A stretch of 64,000 nt of DNA from the NCBI GenBank assembly GCA_001695595.3, contig MBPM02000010.1, forward strand, positions 682,001 through 746,000. The letters run 5' to 3'. The DNA is from Plasmopara viticola. Its lineage: Eukaryota; Oomycota; Peronosporomycetes; Peronosporales; Peronosporaceae. The notes under the pieces were generated by a model that made no database searches, was not told the origin of the DNA, and saw only the letters and a list, made by a program, of their open reading frames with translations. Shown here piece after piece: positions 46,355-58,580 of the stretch. Positions within the stretch are counted from its first letter, which is position 1. The number at the start of each line of letters is the position of its first letter. Made by a program: the position numbers and the translations under genes.

Positions 46355-47446
46355 CTACATTAATGGTAATGACTTTGAGCCATCCTTTTTGCAAAGGAAC
46401 ATTTCGTCGAATAGGGCATTCTCAAGCATTTGCTCGCGGATATCGAGAACCTTGCGGTACGACGGGATCACAATGTCCGACAGCATTTGCAGGCACTCTG
46501 GCTGATCCAAATCGATCCCAGCCGATAATCCAGGCGTCATACAGACGCAGCTTTGAAGCAAACTTAGCGGTGAAGCGCGCGCGTCGTTCTTGTCACTTTG
46601 ACACCTCTGGACAACACAGTAGCCACGTTCTCGAATCGGGGCACTGCTAGATTGACCACGCATAAAACAGTTTGGCCAATCCCCTGTGCCTTCATACACG
46701 ACGACAACACGGTGCGGCTCTACGAAGCGACGAAGTACGCTTCGAAGCAGCACAGGAATGGTGTTTGATTCACCTTGCAGCATACACTCTGTCTTGAGGT
46801 ATAACGTGTCACTGTGATCCCCCTGTTCACTAGCATTGACAGCGTCCCTATCGAGCACTGAATTCTTTTTCAAGCAGTTCCACATGGCGTTGTTAACAGC
46901 ATCGAGGGCAAACGGGACCATTTTCGCCAATGCAAAGCGCACAAATGTGCCCAGTTGGGCCCCCTTGACTACGCGAGCATCGGAATAGTCTTTCTGGCTC
47001 TCGTCAAGTCCTGCGTCTTTGAATACTTGCGCCAGTTGCTCATACTGATCAGCGACGCTCTTTTCCATCCGCCGATATATTGGTGTGTCGACTAAGGGCT
47101 CATACTTGAGCTGGCGAAATCTCGGTAATGCTAAAAAGCTGCACTTGGCTTTGGCTTCTCGTTGTGCACGGTTGAGTTGCAGCTCTTTTGTTCTCTGGAC
47201 CTTTCTCCTCTTGGCGGCCTCAAGCCTGCGTTCGAGTTCCTCAACGTCCTGCTGTAGTACCTTGATGTCATCTGGACGTCGTCGATTGGCTTGTCCGACG
47301 TATGGGCAGCAACGCTTCTTGCTCGATGCATATGTATCCAGCTTCGAAGCAAGCATCGTAGTTAATAGGGCGTTCTGTTTGTCACTGAGAGGCGAAGAAG
47401 CTGAAAAGATTGTCTTATCGGCGACATTTAGCGAAGAGCAGTCCAT
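46355..47446 (-). CDS. M96-like START/coiled-coil protein 2
   Basis: 363 codons, no intron. The start at 47446 is the first ATG after an in-frame break. Residues ~62-100 are a charged coiled coil (LQQDVEELERRLEAAKRRK). The C-terminal ~230 residues are START-like in length and pattern: aromatic and hydrophobic strands such as GTFVRFALAKMVPFALDA, LLRSVLRRFVEPHRVVVVYEG and a final helix with ENALFDEM. It parallels the genes at 35.7 and 54.0 kb in domain order and end signature, and lies on the same strand. It lacks the long disordered N-terminal region of the first paralogue. Role unknown; family name is by recall, not by search. Convergent with the zinc-finger gene. Confidence 0.72.
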   Translation of the reverse strand: MDCSSLNVADKTIFSASSPLSDKQNALLTTMLASKLDTYASSKKRCCPYVGQANRRRPDDIKVLQQDVEELERRLEAAKRRKVQRTKELQLNRAQREAKAKCSFLALPRFRQLKYEPLVDTPIYRRMEKSVADQYEQLAQVFKDAGLDESQKDYSDARVVKGAQLGTFVRFALAKMVPFALDAVNNAMWNCLKKNSVLDRDAVNASEQGDHSDTLYLKTECMLQGESNTIPVLLRSVLRRFVEPHRVVVVYEGTGDWPNCFMRGQSSSAPIRERGYCVVQRCQSDKNDARASPLSLLQSCVCMTPGLSAGIDLDQPECLQMLSDIVIPSYRKVLDIREQMLENALFDEMFLCKKDGSKSLPLM

Positions 47447-49137
47447 TAGTCGTTCTTGATTGAGAAAGTAAAAGTGACGGATTTACAAAAGAGCGTTTTG
47501 CAAACAAAAAGGCGACGAGTACGTTTCGCGGACTCTTATCTTGCAAGAAAAGGATTGCGAACATGTTTACGGGTCGAAGGCTTTGATGCACGGTGTAAAT
47601 TGTTTCGGCGCGATCTGCTTTGATGATTACGGTCCAAGCTCTGACTCTAAGGCTGAGATTACGGACATCTCAGATATTTAATTTTAAGCTGATCCACCAT
47701 TGGTTCAAAAACATTTGTGTATCGGGGCTGGGTTTGAACGTAGACCGAAAATGTACACTATCTGGCGTATGCTCTTCTGCTATATTGTAGCACGGGAATC
47801 ACATGCGCACTCTAGCTTAAACAAGCTTGTCTAATAACTATATTTTTTGGGACTTTCCTTTAGCAGCATAGAAAAAGAGCAGTGTCATTAGCATCATCGA
47901 TTGAGCACATCATTTTAGATCTACGAAGTAGCAAATTGGCCTGCCAATTGTCACAGTAATACATAATCAAGGTTAGAGGAATATAGACTATCCTCGATTG
48001 CAACCAAAGTGATTCCATACGAAGAGTCCATAAAGTAGGCTCATGTTTTTTGTTTCTTTCGCACTTTCACTGTCATTGCGCTCAAAATCGCTTTTAGTCG
48101 CTCTATATGTATGATAATTTAGGTTTGTCTAACGGTAAGGAATAACCACCATATTTTCCTGTCAGAAGCAGCCTTTGATTATGTGTGTAATGTGTAAGAT
48201 CATGCGCACATCATGTATATCAAAAGGATCACTCGGCGATGCTAAGCATGGCCGCCTTGACATTTTAAAAAGACAAGGCATTAAGCTTTTCTTTAAAAAG
48301 CCGTGATCAAGAGTTAACTTTTCAAAAGAGTGGACGGCTTCATCCGGTACCGTCACATGAATATCACAATAAATAACTTGTCAAATCTAAGCGTAGCAGC
48401 GAATTACAAATGGCAACTGCGCAGATAAACAAAGAAGCTAATTAATCAAGCTTTGACAAACAATTGTCCATACTGATTGACACTCACTCACACTCGGATG
48501 GCTCGTTTAATACAACTTTTTCTGCACATTTGTGCGTTGCTAATTGTATCACAAACAGATGTAAAATTGTAAAGTAACAGCCAGAACGTGGAGTAGAGCC
48601 AAGAAAGAGTCTCTATCCATCAGATTACATAGTCATGCTTATAATATAGCTCAATAGTTATATGTGCCTAGGGTATGGACTGGCTACAATGGGGTATTTC
48701 AGAGAATTTGTAGAAAAAGTGAATGCAAATAATACAAGCAATGAATAAGCTATGCGTGCCATCGTCACGAACTAAATACACTTCTGTAAGCCGTGCTCAG
48801 GAATCGTTGGACGCAGTGAGAAAGAACACGCGACGGTGGAGTATTGAAATACACGCGACTCGATCTTGTATACCTCAATACAAAGTGCAACCGTAATCAT
48901 GATTGGTGTACGACACATCACGCGCATGTAGATTCATGAATACGGTAAGACAGTCCATTGTGCAATTTCTTTTCTAAAACGACGCAATCGTGAGTGTAAA
49001 GACAATTTATCGCAATGACACGATAGGGAAACGATCACGAGATTGTGTGTTTAAGTCTAAAGTGCATTATGCTTTAATAGATCAACTTGTCTCGCCATAG
49101 TCTATTCTAACGACACAAGCCACTTGGTCAAATACAA
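47447..49137. other. Intergenic, nothing supported
   Basis: About 1.7 kb of AT-rich sequence. The only open frames are short (for example 48162-48356, minus) and lack motifs. Confidence 0.5.
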
Positions 49138-50406
49138 CTACAAAGAGGGTTTGAATGCAAAGTCTTCGTCCCACAAATGCTTTGGCGTCTGCGACTGTGT
49201 GAACTTGCGAAAATGACTGTTCGTGCTCTTCTTACCCTTGTCGTCAAGCAACTTATCTCGTATATGAGTCGCGTAAACGGATCGCATCTCCATCTTCTCA
49301 AGCCCTTCGAGAATTTCGTTATCCGTCGCCCGGGTCCGCAGATGGTGGAGAAGGTCAGTGACAAAGACATCAAACGTCAAGTATTGCCCTACCAATTTAA
49401 AGTAGTGGTCGGAAAAGATCGCCATGAAATCGTCTTTACTTGTCGCTTCCACGAGAGCCCGAAACACTTGCGTGGGTGTCCTTCCCGTGACTTCAAGCGC
49501 GGTGGCAAATAGATATTCATGATGACGATTGCGAAATTCATCGACTGCCGATGCCGCGACATCGTCGACCAATGCTGCACCGCCTTTCTCATTCAATTTG
49601 GTTAGCAAAGTCCTGATCGTTGGTTTTGCTTGATCGCCAAGAGAATTGATGTAATCAAGTAGTCCCATCCTTTTCCAGATTGTGGACGGGGTACTCAATT
49701 CAATCAAACGATCGAGGTAGATGTTTTCAAAAGTGGTTCCCCAAGTGTGGAGATTCTTTGAAAGAAGAGCCTTTGCTATGACTGAAGAGATACTGTGTCG
49801 TCCGTTTGACAACGGAATGAGTGTTCCCAACGTAGCAAAGATCACCTTGTTTGTCTCTTTTGGTTTAAGCACGTACGACAACACGTCAGCGCTCCACCGC
49901 TCGTACTCTTTACTGAGCAAAATCTGTTGCGGATCCATTTTTGCATCAATCCGAAACTCCTCGAACCGTTCACAAGCCTCGTAAAGATCAGCGACTCGCA
50001 CCATCTTGCCAAGTCGAAGGTTATGCATCTCGATCACCGCCTGGCTTCCCTGTTTAATCATCACATCCGGGAGTTGGTTCATCTTGGATGCGATTAGTCG
50101 ATTCAGATAGGCATGAGCGTTGACTATGCCCACGTCATGGTGCACAAGAGTCGCCATTTCGACATCTGTCTTCGTATCGAATTTAGCAAAGAAAGAAGCA
50201 ATGCGTTCCCAAATGGTTGAGATTCTCTCCTCAGAGAGAGGACGCTCTTGGTTCGCACTGGATTGCGAGCTCTTTGTTAAATGTTCATCGTTGCGAGGAT
50301 GAACAGATCCGGATACGGTCGTCGCCACAATGCCAATTTCCGACCCTGATAGTATCGTAATTGCCAAAATGACTAGAGCACATCGGATACGCACAAGGAC
50401 TTTCAT
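49138..50406 (-). CDS. Secreted RXLR-like (EER/WY-type) effector candidate
   Basis: The open frame begins at 50457, but the likely start is Met18 (50406), which gives a 422-residue protein with a good signal peptide: basic n-region then CALVILAITILSG. About 55 residues into the mature part is an acidic EER (SEERIS, ORF residues 75-80), the position where RXLR effectors carry their dEER motif. No RxLR is present upstream. From Trp83 on the protein is helical and contains spaced Trp/Tyr-Leu motifs (IWERIASFFAKF, YERWSADVLSYVL, WGTTFENIYLDRL) consistent with WY/LWY modules. EER-only WY effectors are known from downy mildews. Such proteins are secreted and act in host cells. No intron. It sits in a gene-sparse pocket, 1.7 kb and 3.6 kb from its neighbours. 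It could alternatively be an unrelated secreted protein. Confidence 0.65.
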   Translation of the reverse strand: MKVLVRIRCALVILAITILSGSEIGIVATTVSGSVHPRNDEHLTKSSQSSANQERPLSEERISTIWERIASFFAKFDTKTDVEMATLVHHDVGIVNAHAYLNRLIASKMNQLPDVMIKQGSQAVIEMHNLRLGKMVRVADLYEACERFEEFRIDAKMDPQQILLSKEYERWSADVLSYVLKPKETNKVIFATLGTLIPLSNGRHSISSVIAKALLSKNLHTWGTTFENIYLDRLIELSTPSTIWKRMGLLDYINSLGDQAKPTIRTLLTKLNEKGGAALVDDVAASAVDEFRNRHHEYLFATALEVTGRTPTQVFRALVEATSKDDFMAIFSDHYFKLVGQYLTFDVFVTDLLHHLRTRATDNEILEGLEKMEMRSVYATHIRDKLLDDKGKKSTNSHFRKFTQSQTPKHLWDEDFAFKPSL

Positions 50407-50457
50407 GGCTTGAGTGTTTAGAGCTCGACGAGTGACCCCAGCAAAGAGAATGTCCAA

Positions 50458-53400
50458 ATGACTGATGCGGCAGCGGGCTTAAATCAAGACATGTAGACTT
50501 ATAGACGGCTTACTGTATTGCTACTATAGAAATCACGCATCAAAGACTTGCGTGGGAATTTATCAGGTACGAGCTATTATTGAATGTATGTACGATAATG
50601 GGTTCCTACTATACTCCATCGGTCCACAACTTCATTTACAACAATTGAACTTTAATGTATGTGTTATTATGGTGCTACTTCACATCTCATATGAAAGCTG
50701 AGTCACAATCATATCGTTGACAGGGTCAAAGCGTGTAGATCATCGAATTCCTAGACACAATCTAGTTGAATTGTCCACCTGATCTCAAATTTTAGCTTCC
50801 AACGTCACTGGCTTGTGAATGCTGTTCTTTCATGTTTCGGTGATTGCACGATCTGAATGACAAGTCGTGAAAACGAACTTTTAACAGCCTAACAAATCGT
50901 ATAGTGGTATGCACGAACACTCGAGAAACAGGGTAAGCAAGGGCGCCTTGTTGATGACGCGACGGATCATCTCTCGACAAAGTTTCGATTTCTTAGTGAT
51001 TTGTAACAACGAAGCTCATAGTAATCGGTACGATCCGTAAAATGCGCCATATATCAGTCTTTCGTTGGACACAAAACCAGAACTCATGCGAGGGCGTCGT
51101 GCCGGAATGAACAAATGTCCCTCTACCTTTTTCGTCTTTTCGCCAGACTATTACTTAAGTATATCAAAACGGAAAGCGTTTGTCACTGACCATGTAATTT
51201 AGATTTGTAGAAGCTAGCATTAATCACGACGAAGGTATCTGTAGCCACCATAATGAGTTGTGGAGGCTGGAATGATTGAGCTATTGGGTTTGTTATCGCC
51301 AGCGAAGACGACACGACCGATTAGCTTGAAGTGATAAATCGAGACACAGCTCGGAACGATGATACTGGTAGTTGCTAGCAAAGGCTCAGCTTGCCCTGTG
51401 TCTATGGTTTCGGTGTATTTAAATGGACGTCAAGTCTTGAGTCTGCTCTAACTTGCAACAGAAGCGTCCTTGATAGGCAGTAAACTTTAAGGGCGTCAAA
51501 TTCTAGAACTATCCTTTTTTTGAGACACAAGTTCGATTGGCAATTCGATAATCATTTTGCATACATTTTCGACATTGGCTCGATGCCATTTTATGCAACC
51601 GGTAGTTGCGTGTCAAAGATTCGATCAGCTATATCTTCACGACCATCATTTCGTTTTTTACCCTGAATCTTGTCCTCAGAAGCGTGTCGTTTTTCAGTGC
51701 CCTATACATAGTAGGTGCTGTGGGTAGGGATAGTGCTATAGAATTTTTTATCAGGTAATTTCAAAAAAGGCGTATGATTGGATCAAATAGCGTGTAGATG
51801 TGATATATATAATTGTATGATCGCGTTTTGCAAATTGTTCATCCACCGCAGCCGAAGTGGTTTCCATGAAAGGCCAAATGTGTTCCGCCATAACAAAGAA
51901 AACATGAAGAAAGAATTCTACGTATAGGAAAGTCATTTATCGAACTCATTTCAGTAATATGGATCTACCACTTTTGGCACCGTCGACATGACGAATTAAC
52001 CTCAAAGAGCGAAGAGTAAAAGCACATGATCCTTTATACATTCTGTGGAAACTAAAATGTCAATAACAAGACTTTGTTCACAATCATGACTCCAATATTG
52101 TCGACAAAACAACACCGGTAGCTCTAGTACTTTGATGGTGTTCAAACAAATCCGAAATTTTCTGGTAAAAGCAAGCTTCCAGGGGTTGTGAGAAAGTGAT
52201 ATGAATAATTTTTCGCCTAATGAACTAAATTTAAATTGTTGCTTACAGAATTATGGGAAGGACGGAAAGAGAATGACAATGGCCAGTCTTGGAGTTGCAG
52301 TATATTGCAAAATTATTTTTTTTAGGATCGGCAATGGTGAGCGGTCTATTTGATAGCTTGCTGCATCCGTGTTGACGTTTATCTGGTGACACTTGTGGCC
52401 AATATATGCCCACGCAAGAAATACAACATCGTAAGCCTGCCCAACTAAGCTGTTTACACAGCTTAAACGACTTGTTGGATTCTACAGGTCTCAAGAGGCG
52501 GTTGATTTGGAGTCCTTTCCGATGCCAAGCAGCTGAAACGCATATTGCGCTAAACGAGCAAACTATATAACTTAATAAATAGACTCACTCTCGAATCAGC
52601 TCCACCGGAGTATCTGTGTTTTGGGGTCAACTGAAAGTACTGTTGTGTGTGACATATCTTTCGGCGAGCCTTGAGTTCTGTCAGCGTTCGTGCTTCCTTT
52701 TTGCAAGTAAAAGAGACGTGAATTTCATAAATATGATCACGATTATAAAGTTGATGGTTCCCGATGAAGTCAAGGTATTACGGACGGAGAGTAGGACGCC
52801 TCGCATACAGCTCTTTGAAAAATGATCGAAGGGGCAGTCCATATAGCTTATTCGAAAATTGCAGCCACAGGCAGGATCGGAATGGACAAGGTGTGCCTTT
52901 TTTTCGATAGGATATATAGTAGTAGTATCCACTTATATAAGTCTAGTCCTTAAAGAACTTAGCGCTGCCAAGCAAAGCAGCATTCGTTGCTATAGCTGCA
53001 GCAATCAAGGGCACATGGTCTACGTTCGTTACGGAGAAGGCCGATGAAGTCGACCCTAGTTTCGTTCAAGGGCTTAAGATGGACATTGGCGAAAGCTGCA
53101 CACGTAAACGCTTGTCATAGGTAATGGCGAGGCAGCTTACTAGGAAAAACATTTCTTCATGATCGGTGCGTCGTTGTTACAAGCCATAGAAGTTCACCTC
53201 GTGAGAGCTTGGCGGATCTCGAAGGAGGAGCTAGTAGCGGCAAGCTGTTAGCTGTACATGCTATTGAACGAGAGGACAATGGCTCATTTTAAGTCTTGGT
53301 CGACTCGCGTGTCGCGAAATATAAAACGCTGGCAAAAGGTCGCCACACGTCGAAATAGTTGACTTGTGCTCAAATAGAAAGCAACGGAAATAAAGCAAGA

Positions 53401-54048
53401 TTTTGAGATCATAAGAGCAATAAACTTTACATTGATATCGACAATGCGAAAGTGAGGATTCTAGTCCTCGGTTGCTCTGTAACTATTCGGCTCTGAGGAA
53501 AGTGAAGACTGTTTTTAATCGGCTAGCGCTGCATTCTCAAGAAAATTTAGATGACACTTCAGTCTCAATTTAAGTGCCTAACGGAACTCTCTGAACATCC
53601 GCAAGGCTAAAATAAATTTGGTCATGGGATTTAAGAACTTTTAAAGCCAATTGTCATTTTTTGTCCTCGTCATGGACAAGTATAACTTTGCCCAGAAGAT
53701 GGCTGGAAAATCATAAGCCTTGGGTTGATTGGTGGGGCAAAGGTACAAGTCCAGCCGCCTTATCTCGCATGACAGAATTTTTATGAGCTATGTTTCTATT
53801 CGTGGGTAGCTCAAGGTTCCTTTACAAGGCAGCTTTAGCAGATAGAAATCTTGTCAATGCGTGAGCCACATTTGTAAATGCAATTATAATCCATGACAGC
53901 TTGTCAATTCACAAATATGAAAATTTGACGGAATCAAAGTACCTGCTTATTTTGGTATTAATTGTTTGGTATGTTCACAAGGTTTTACACAAAATTTAGA
54001 CATTGTGAGGTTTCAAAAAGCCTTTCAAAAATAATATCCTTACACATT
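50458..54048. other. Gene-sparse stretch with a possible gag zinc-knuckle relic
   Basis: About 3.6 kb without a supported gene. At 52973-53043 on the plus strand one frame reads CYSCSNQGHMVY, which keeps the C-x2-C-x4-H part of a retroviral-type zinc knuckle but lacks the last Cys. The following few hundred bases are more GC-rich than the surroundings, compatible with a decayed retroelement. No LTRs or pol motifs were found. Confidence 0.3.
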
Positions 54049-55448
54049 CTACAGACTACACGCTTCCTGTCCAATCAACATATTTTCAATCATCTGCACT
54101 GTGTTAACAGACGATGACCCGCCAAGTACAAATTCAGTGAGTTTCTCGATATACTGAGGGCTAAATTCTGTAGAGTGAGCTAAAGTTTCTGGAGTTATGA
54201 CGTGCCAAATGCGCAGTAGCGTAAAGTCGTTGCTACATGTACCCGCAGAGATCTTTGTGTCGCGTCGAATTACACACGACCCTTTCTCCTGAAAACGAAA
54301 CCCTGCCAATGTTTTTCCCTGAAATACAGCCGGATCGATAAACGATTTCCACGCAATGACGGTTTGATCTGCCTCGCAATAGCGCCGAAAAACTTGCCGA
54401 ATTTGAAACTCTGCCATCTGATCTGGGGTTTGAATCTCGACTTGAAATCGTTCGCAAACGGTGTCATCACGAGTCACGTCTCCCACATCCTTTCTCCTCC
54501 TTTCTCGCACATAAGAAAAACGATGTTTTTCGTGTTGAAATGCATGAGCCAAACACCTCCACGCTGCCTCAGCCGTTAAATCAGGTTCGAATGGAAGTGT
54601 CTTGTCTCCGAAGACTCCGACCCTTACGCCGGTTCCTGTATCTGCGTGGAAGAAAACCCTTGCCGCCTCGTGAAACACGAAATCCACTCCCATCTCCAGT
54701 TCATGAAACTCCTCCCAACTTGATGATTCCAAAGGTAGTCCATACACCTTCCTCGTCCTCTTTTCCTGCACTAAACTCGTTTCCGTCATCTACACATTGC
54801 ACGAGGAATTAAACTACTAAAAGGCCCTAAAACTCGTATCGTGCGTACCCTTCGTGCGACCCTCGTATTCAGCGCCCGCTGCAGCATCTCTTGCACTTTG
54901 TACTGGTCTTCCCATAAACTCCGAAGTCGTGTATTCTCCCGTTCGGATGCCAATCTCTGATCCAGCTGACGTGCCGCTAACTCCTTCCACACGTTCGTTC
55001 GAGCACAAGTCTGCGAACTCCTCGCGTGGTTCGTGCTTTGGGAAACCCGGGCACGCTGCTCTGCCACTGTTTTCAACGCAGCGAGTTGCAGGTCCAATCC
55101 TTTCACACATGTGCGCAGAAATTTCACCTCTCGACGTCGCATTTCACGCGCACCGTTGCGATGTTTGCTGATCGTTTTCGTGATGGGATGCGCGGCTTCG
55201 AACGCAGTCCACGCTGAGCTTTCAAGTAACGTACTGAATGACGAATCGCGCTTGGATCGATCATGCAGACACGAAGAGTCGTCGATTACTGTATTGTACT
55301 CGTCAAGGAGCGCCAGGACTTCGCTAAAGTCCTCATCGTCGCTTCCTTCCATCGGCAGGAACGACAGGGTGGCAACCTTTGTTGGGGATATATGAAATAA
55401 AGGAGGCTGGAACTTTTTATATAGTTTGGGGCACTTGAAGACGGACAC
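54049..55448 (-). CDS. M96-like START/coiled-coil protein 3 (two exons)
   Basis: Exon 1 55448-54849, intron 54848-54790 (59 bp, GTACGC...TGTGTAG), exon 2 54789-54049. The join is in phase 0 and gives 446 residues. The start is probably the second Met (55352; acidic EGSDDEDFSEVLALLDEY), giving 414 residues. Residues ~110-200 carry the family's coiled-coil core: WKELAARQLDQR, EN-x-RLRSLWEDQ, then MLQRALNTR. The second exon is START-like, with W-CLAHAF, F-x-Y and FQEKGSCVIRRDT blocks and a final helix ending ENMLIGQE. This is the third family member on this strand within 20 kb. An alternative acceptor 24 bp downstream (GTGCAG) would delete eight residues. The upstream neighbour on the same strand is DNAJC3, about 1 kb away. 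Confidence 0.74.
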
Positions 55449-56451
55449 ATTTATTTTGCGTAATCAAAATCTGCTAGGCTCTGTTAAACCTTAGAGTTGT
55501 AAGGTTTTTGGGATAATGACGAGACAACTTTGCAGTAGTGAGAATTAAAGTGTCTGCAGCTAGAGCGATTGTCAAATATTATGAATGTTTCCTTAAGTTT
55601 GCCATTTGAATCGATTAAAGATCGCCATAAATTTGCTCCGATTCGAACGTCTCGTTAGGCCGCTAAATTATTATTTTAATTCTAGGCTTTCCTCCGCCTC
55701 AAGTGTTCTTTTGTTCAATTTGATCTTTTGTCGTCTTCTACACGAGCAAAGTGGCATTTATTGTGCTAAAATGCGTGCGCGAGACGTTTCCACGCAATCT
55801 TTGCCGTCATATGCACATCGAATGGCGACAATAATGTTGGCACGACAATCGAAGCCAAGTCTTTGTCATCACCTGCGCTACGAAACACGCTTGCTGCCAC
55901 CTACCACACTTCTTTTTACCATCACTTTAAAAACCATTCCATCTGCAGCAACTATAGCACACAATGAACGCGACGTGTTTTCTTTACCTTTGTCGAACTG
56001 ATTCCATTACCTACGCGATACAGGTCTGAGACTTCCCACGACGTTGTGTCATTTCTCAGCTGTGTGCGTTGCCGAAGAAGAAATTGCATTTCGCTGCGTC
56101 GCAATGCGTCGTTCGGTCTTTTCGTAATAAGGCGTGCAATTGGCCACGCGACGAATTTAAAGACGCGGCTGAAGGCAGACGCTTGATATGTATAGACAGC
56201 AAGACGACGACAACGTATCTCCGATCCAACATGCGTTATTTATCACGTATGCAACCGATTTGTCCGACACTTCTTGTCGTGTCGTGTATACTCACACATC
56301 ACCTAAAAAATCCTCCACTGGTCCAATACTGAAAGAACAATCCAAGGTGTATTTTATGCTATTAATCCCCTGTCAATCTACGTTCTTTAATGTTTCTCCT
56401 GCCTTTCCATCCTCATGAACCCCCATATATTGCCCCTCAAACAGCACGTAT
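55449..56451. other. Intergenic between M96-like 3 and DNAJC3
   Basis: Must hold the 5' region of the M96-like gene and the 3' UTR of DNAJC3. A plus-strand open frame (55606-56001, 131 codons) has no motif and no recognisable composition; I do not call it. Confidence 0.4.
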
Positions 56452-58126
56452 CTACCCTCCAAAAGTGAAGTGGAAGGTGCGACCGCCTTGCTGGAAAAAC
56501 TGGGCGTTGCCAAACGGATTGCCACGTTGTTGCTGCTGTGAGTTCCCCGTGACATCTTCGCCACGATCGTACATGGCCCGAGTCTCGTCGTTTGACAAAA
56601 TTTCGTAAGCTTCGGCAATGTCGAGAAACTTCTTTTCCACCTCGACCCGCTCGACTTCGTCCTTGTCTGCGTGCTTGTCCGGGTGCCATTCTAGAGCTAA
56701 TTTACGATACGCTTTCTTGATCTCCTTGCCATTCGAAGTGCGCGAGACGCCAAGAATCTTGTAATAATTTTTCGTCTTGCTCTGCTTCAACGCAGCTTCG
56801 GCTTGTGCCACTTTCTCCTTGAACGCATCGCTTGACTCCTCCAACTCTAAAGCCCGTTTGGCCGAACGCACAGCATCTTCAAACCGTTCGAGAGCCAATT
56901 GTGCCTCGCTCAACTTGGCAAATGCTAGCGCGTATCCATCATCAATGGTCACAACCTTTTCACACGCATCTTGAGCAGAGCCAAAGTGCTTGAGATGGAG
57001 CTCACACGTGCACACGTGAAGGTAAAACTCCTTGTTCATCGCAGAATGATCGGGATCCACGGCAATCGCCGATTGCCACTCTTCTACGGCCTCAGCATGG
57101 GCTCCACGCGCCATTGCGTCCTCTGCTCGATTCATGTACTTTAAAACCTTTTTCAAGCGCCTGTACAGCGACTTGATGCCCTTATGTTCTGGATCCGAGT
57201 GCAATCCTTGACGATAGTGCGATTGGGCTGCCTCCAGCGACCGCTTGTCCCCTACCGAGTACAAGACTTCCCCCCGCATCTGCAATGCAACCAAGTTGGA
57301 CGAATCCAGTTTTAAGATCGTGCCGAGATCCGCAATGGCGTCGTATGGATTGCGGAGGGACACACTAAGTTGGGCGCGTTCCAACAAGAGTGGTACACTG
57401 GAAATGGCAGAGCTTTCCAGCACTTGGGTCAAGAAATCGTACGCCGATTGGTAGTCTCCGCGACTGTGCGCACGCTCCGCCTCGTCAATAAACGCGGCAC
57501 ACTCTTGGCTCTTGTTCAATTGTTCCAATCCGACGCCTTCGTTCGGGTACAGCCTGGAATTGGCAAAAATGACCAGCGATCAAGAAATGCAAAAGTTACA
57601 GTCACAAAACGCACGCTTTACTCGACAAAAGTCTGGAAATCTTTCGTCGCTTCGCTGCATTGGCCTAGCATCAAAAGAAGCTTGCCACGCTGCAAGATAC
57701 CCTGTTTGTACGTGGGATTGACGTCGAGGGATGACGTCAGATCCGACAGCGCATGAGAATACTTGCGCTCACTCAAATAGGCGCGAAAGCGCTTGTAAAA
57801 GTTGCGCTCGTTCGTGGGCTCGAGCTCAATGAGTTTCGACAAGAGTGAAATCGCCGTTTTCATGTCGCCACCCGCAATCGAATTGTCAGCGGCCACGCGC
57901 ACTTTTGCGACGGCATCGACATGCGATTCTGCAACCTGTATCATAGATGACAAGGACTGTGAGTTGGTTGCATTGCTCAAAAAGTAGCAAAATCATAGAC
58001 ACGAGTGGAGTGGGTGAAGGTACATACGGTGGTGTGGCATACTGCCGAAAAGACGCCAGCAACGAGGGTGCACACGCGCATGAGGGCCGAGAAGCTTGCA
58101 ATTGAACGCAAATGAGGGCGAGCCAT
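56452..58126 (-). CDS. DNAJC3: DnaJ homolog subfamily C member 3 (P58IPK-type TPR/J-domain co-chaperone)
   Basis: Three exons on the minus strand: 58126-58028, 57935-57622, 57553-56452. Introns are 92 bp (GTATGT...GATACAG) and 68 bp (GTAAAG...TTCCAG). Phases fit and give 504 residues, the same size as animal DNAJC3. Exon 1 encodes a signal peptide (hydrophobic [13 protein letters not shown]). Residues ~40-390 are TPR repeats (for example [33 protein letters not shown]). Residues ~399-468 form a J domain ([20 protein letters not shown] with the HPD at 428-430, [13 protein letters not shown]). It ends in a Gln/Gly-rich tail with FHFTFGG. In animals the protein sits in the ER lumen, binds unfolded clients through TPRs and stimulates the Hsp70 BiP. 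No KDEL is present, as usual for this family. Met16 of exon 1 is an alternative start. Confidence 0.9.
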
Positions 58127-58580
58127 GCATTGTATGAACAGTCATCTTAAGTACGAATAGAGGAGTGGACACGTCATTATGGCTTTTGGCGACTTACGAG
58201 CTGTGTAAATCTCTTGCATAATTGAGCTTGGACGGTGGCTGCCGCCGGGTGAGATGCACATTGGCAAACGGATGCAATGACACATTTGAAAACAAGAGAC
58301 GATAAGACTTGAAGAGAATGAGATGATACCTATGAACGTTTAACATGAATATCGGAAGTAACGATGCAAAGTCAATATTCGAACGGTGTCATCGAGACCA
58401 CCTTTGATTTACCGATCACGAGTAATAAAATGAGTAAAAGGCAGCACGTGGTGCAGATTATTGGACCTTCCAGATGCATCATTAACGCTTAAGTGCTGCA
58501 TATCGTTTTTATCGTCGTCTTGTCATCGTAAAAAAATTAACAAGTGGAAATTGATATACAGCGCAATTAAATGCCAGACC
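58127..58580. other. Upstream region of DNAJC3
   Basis: Contains the DNAJC3 promoter and 5' leader. Two short ATGs just upstream of the chosen start (58150-58130) are in a different frame and open a short overlapping frame, possibly an upstream ORF. Nothing else is seen. Confidence 0.4.

Noticed and set aside
55606..56001. 131-codon plus-strand ORF
   Set aside because: No recognisable domain, lies in the DNAJC3 3' region, composition not convincing.
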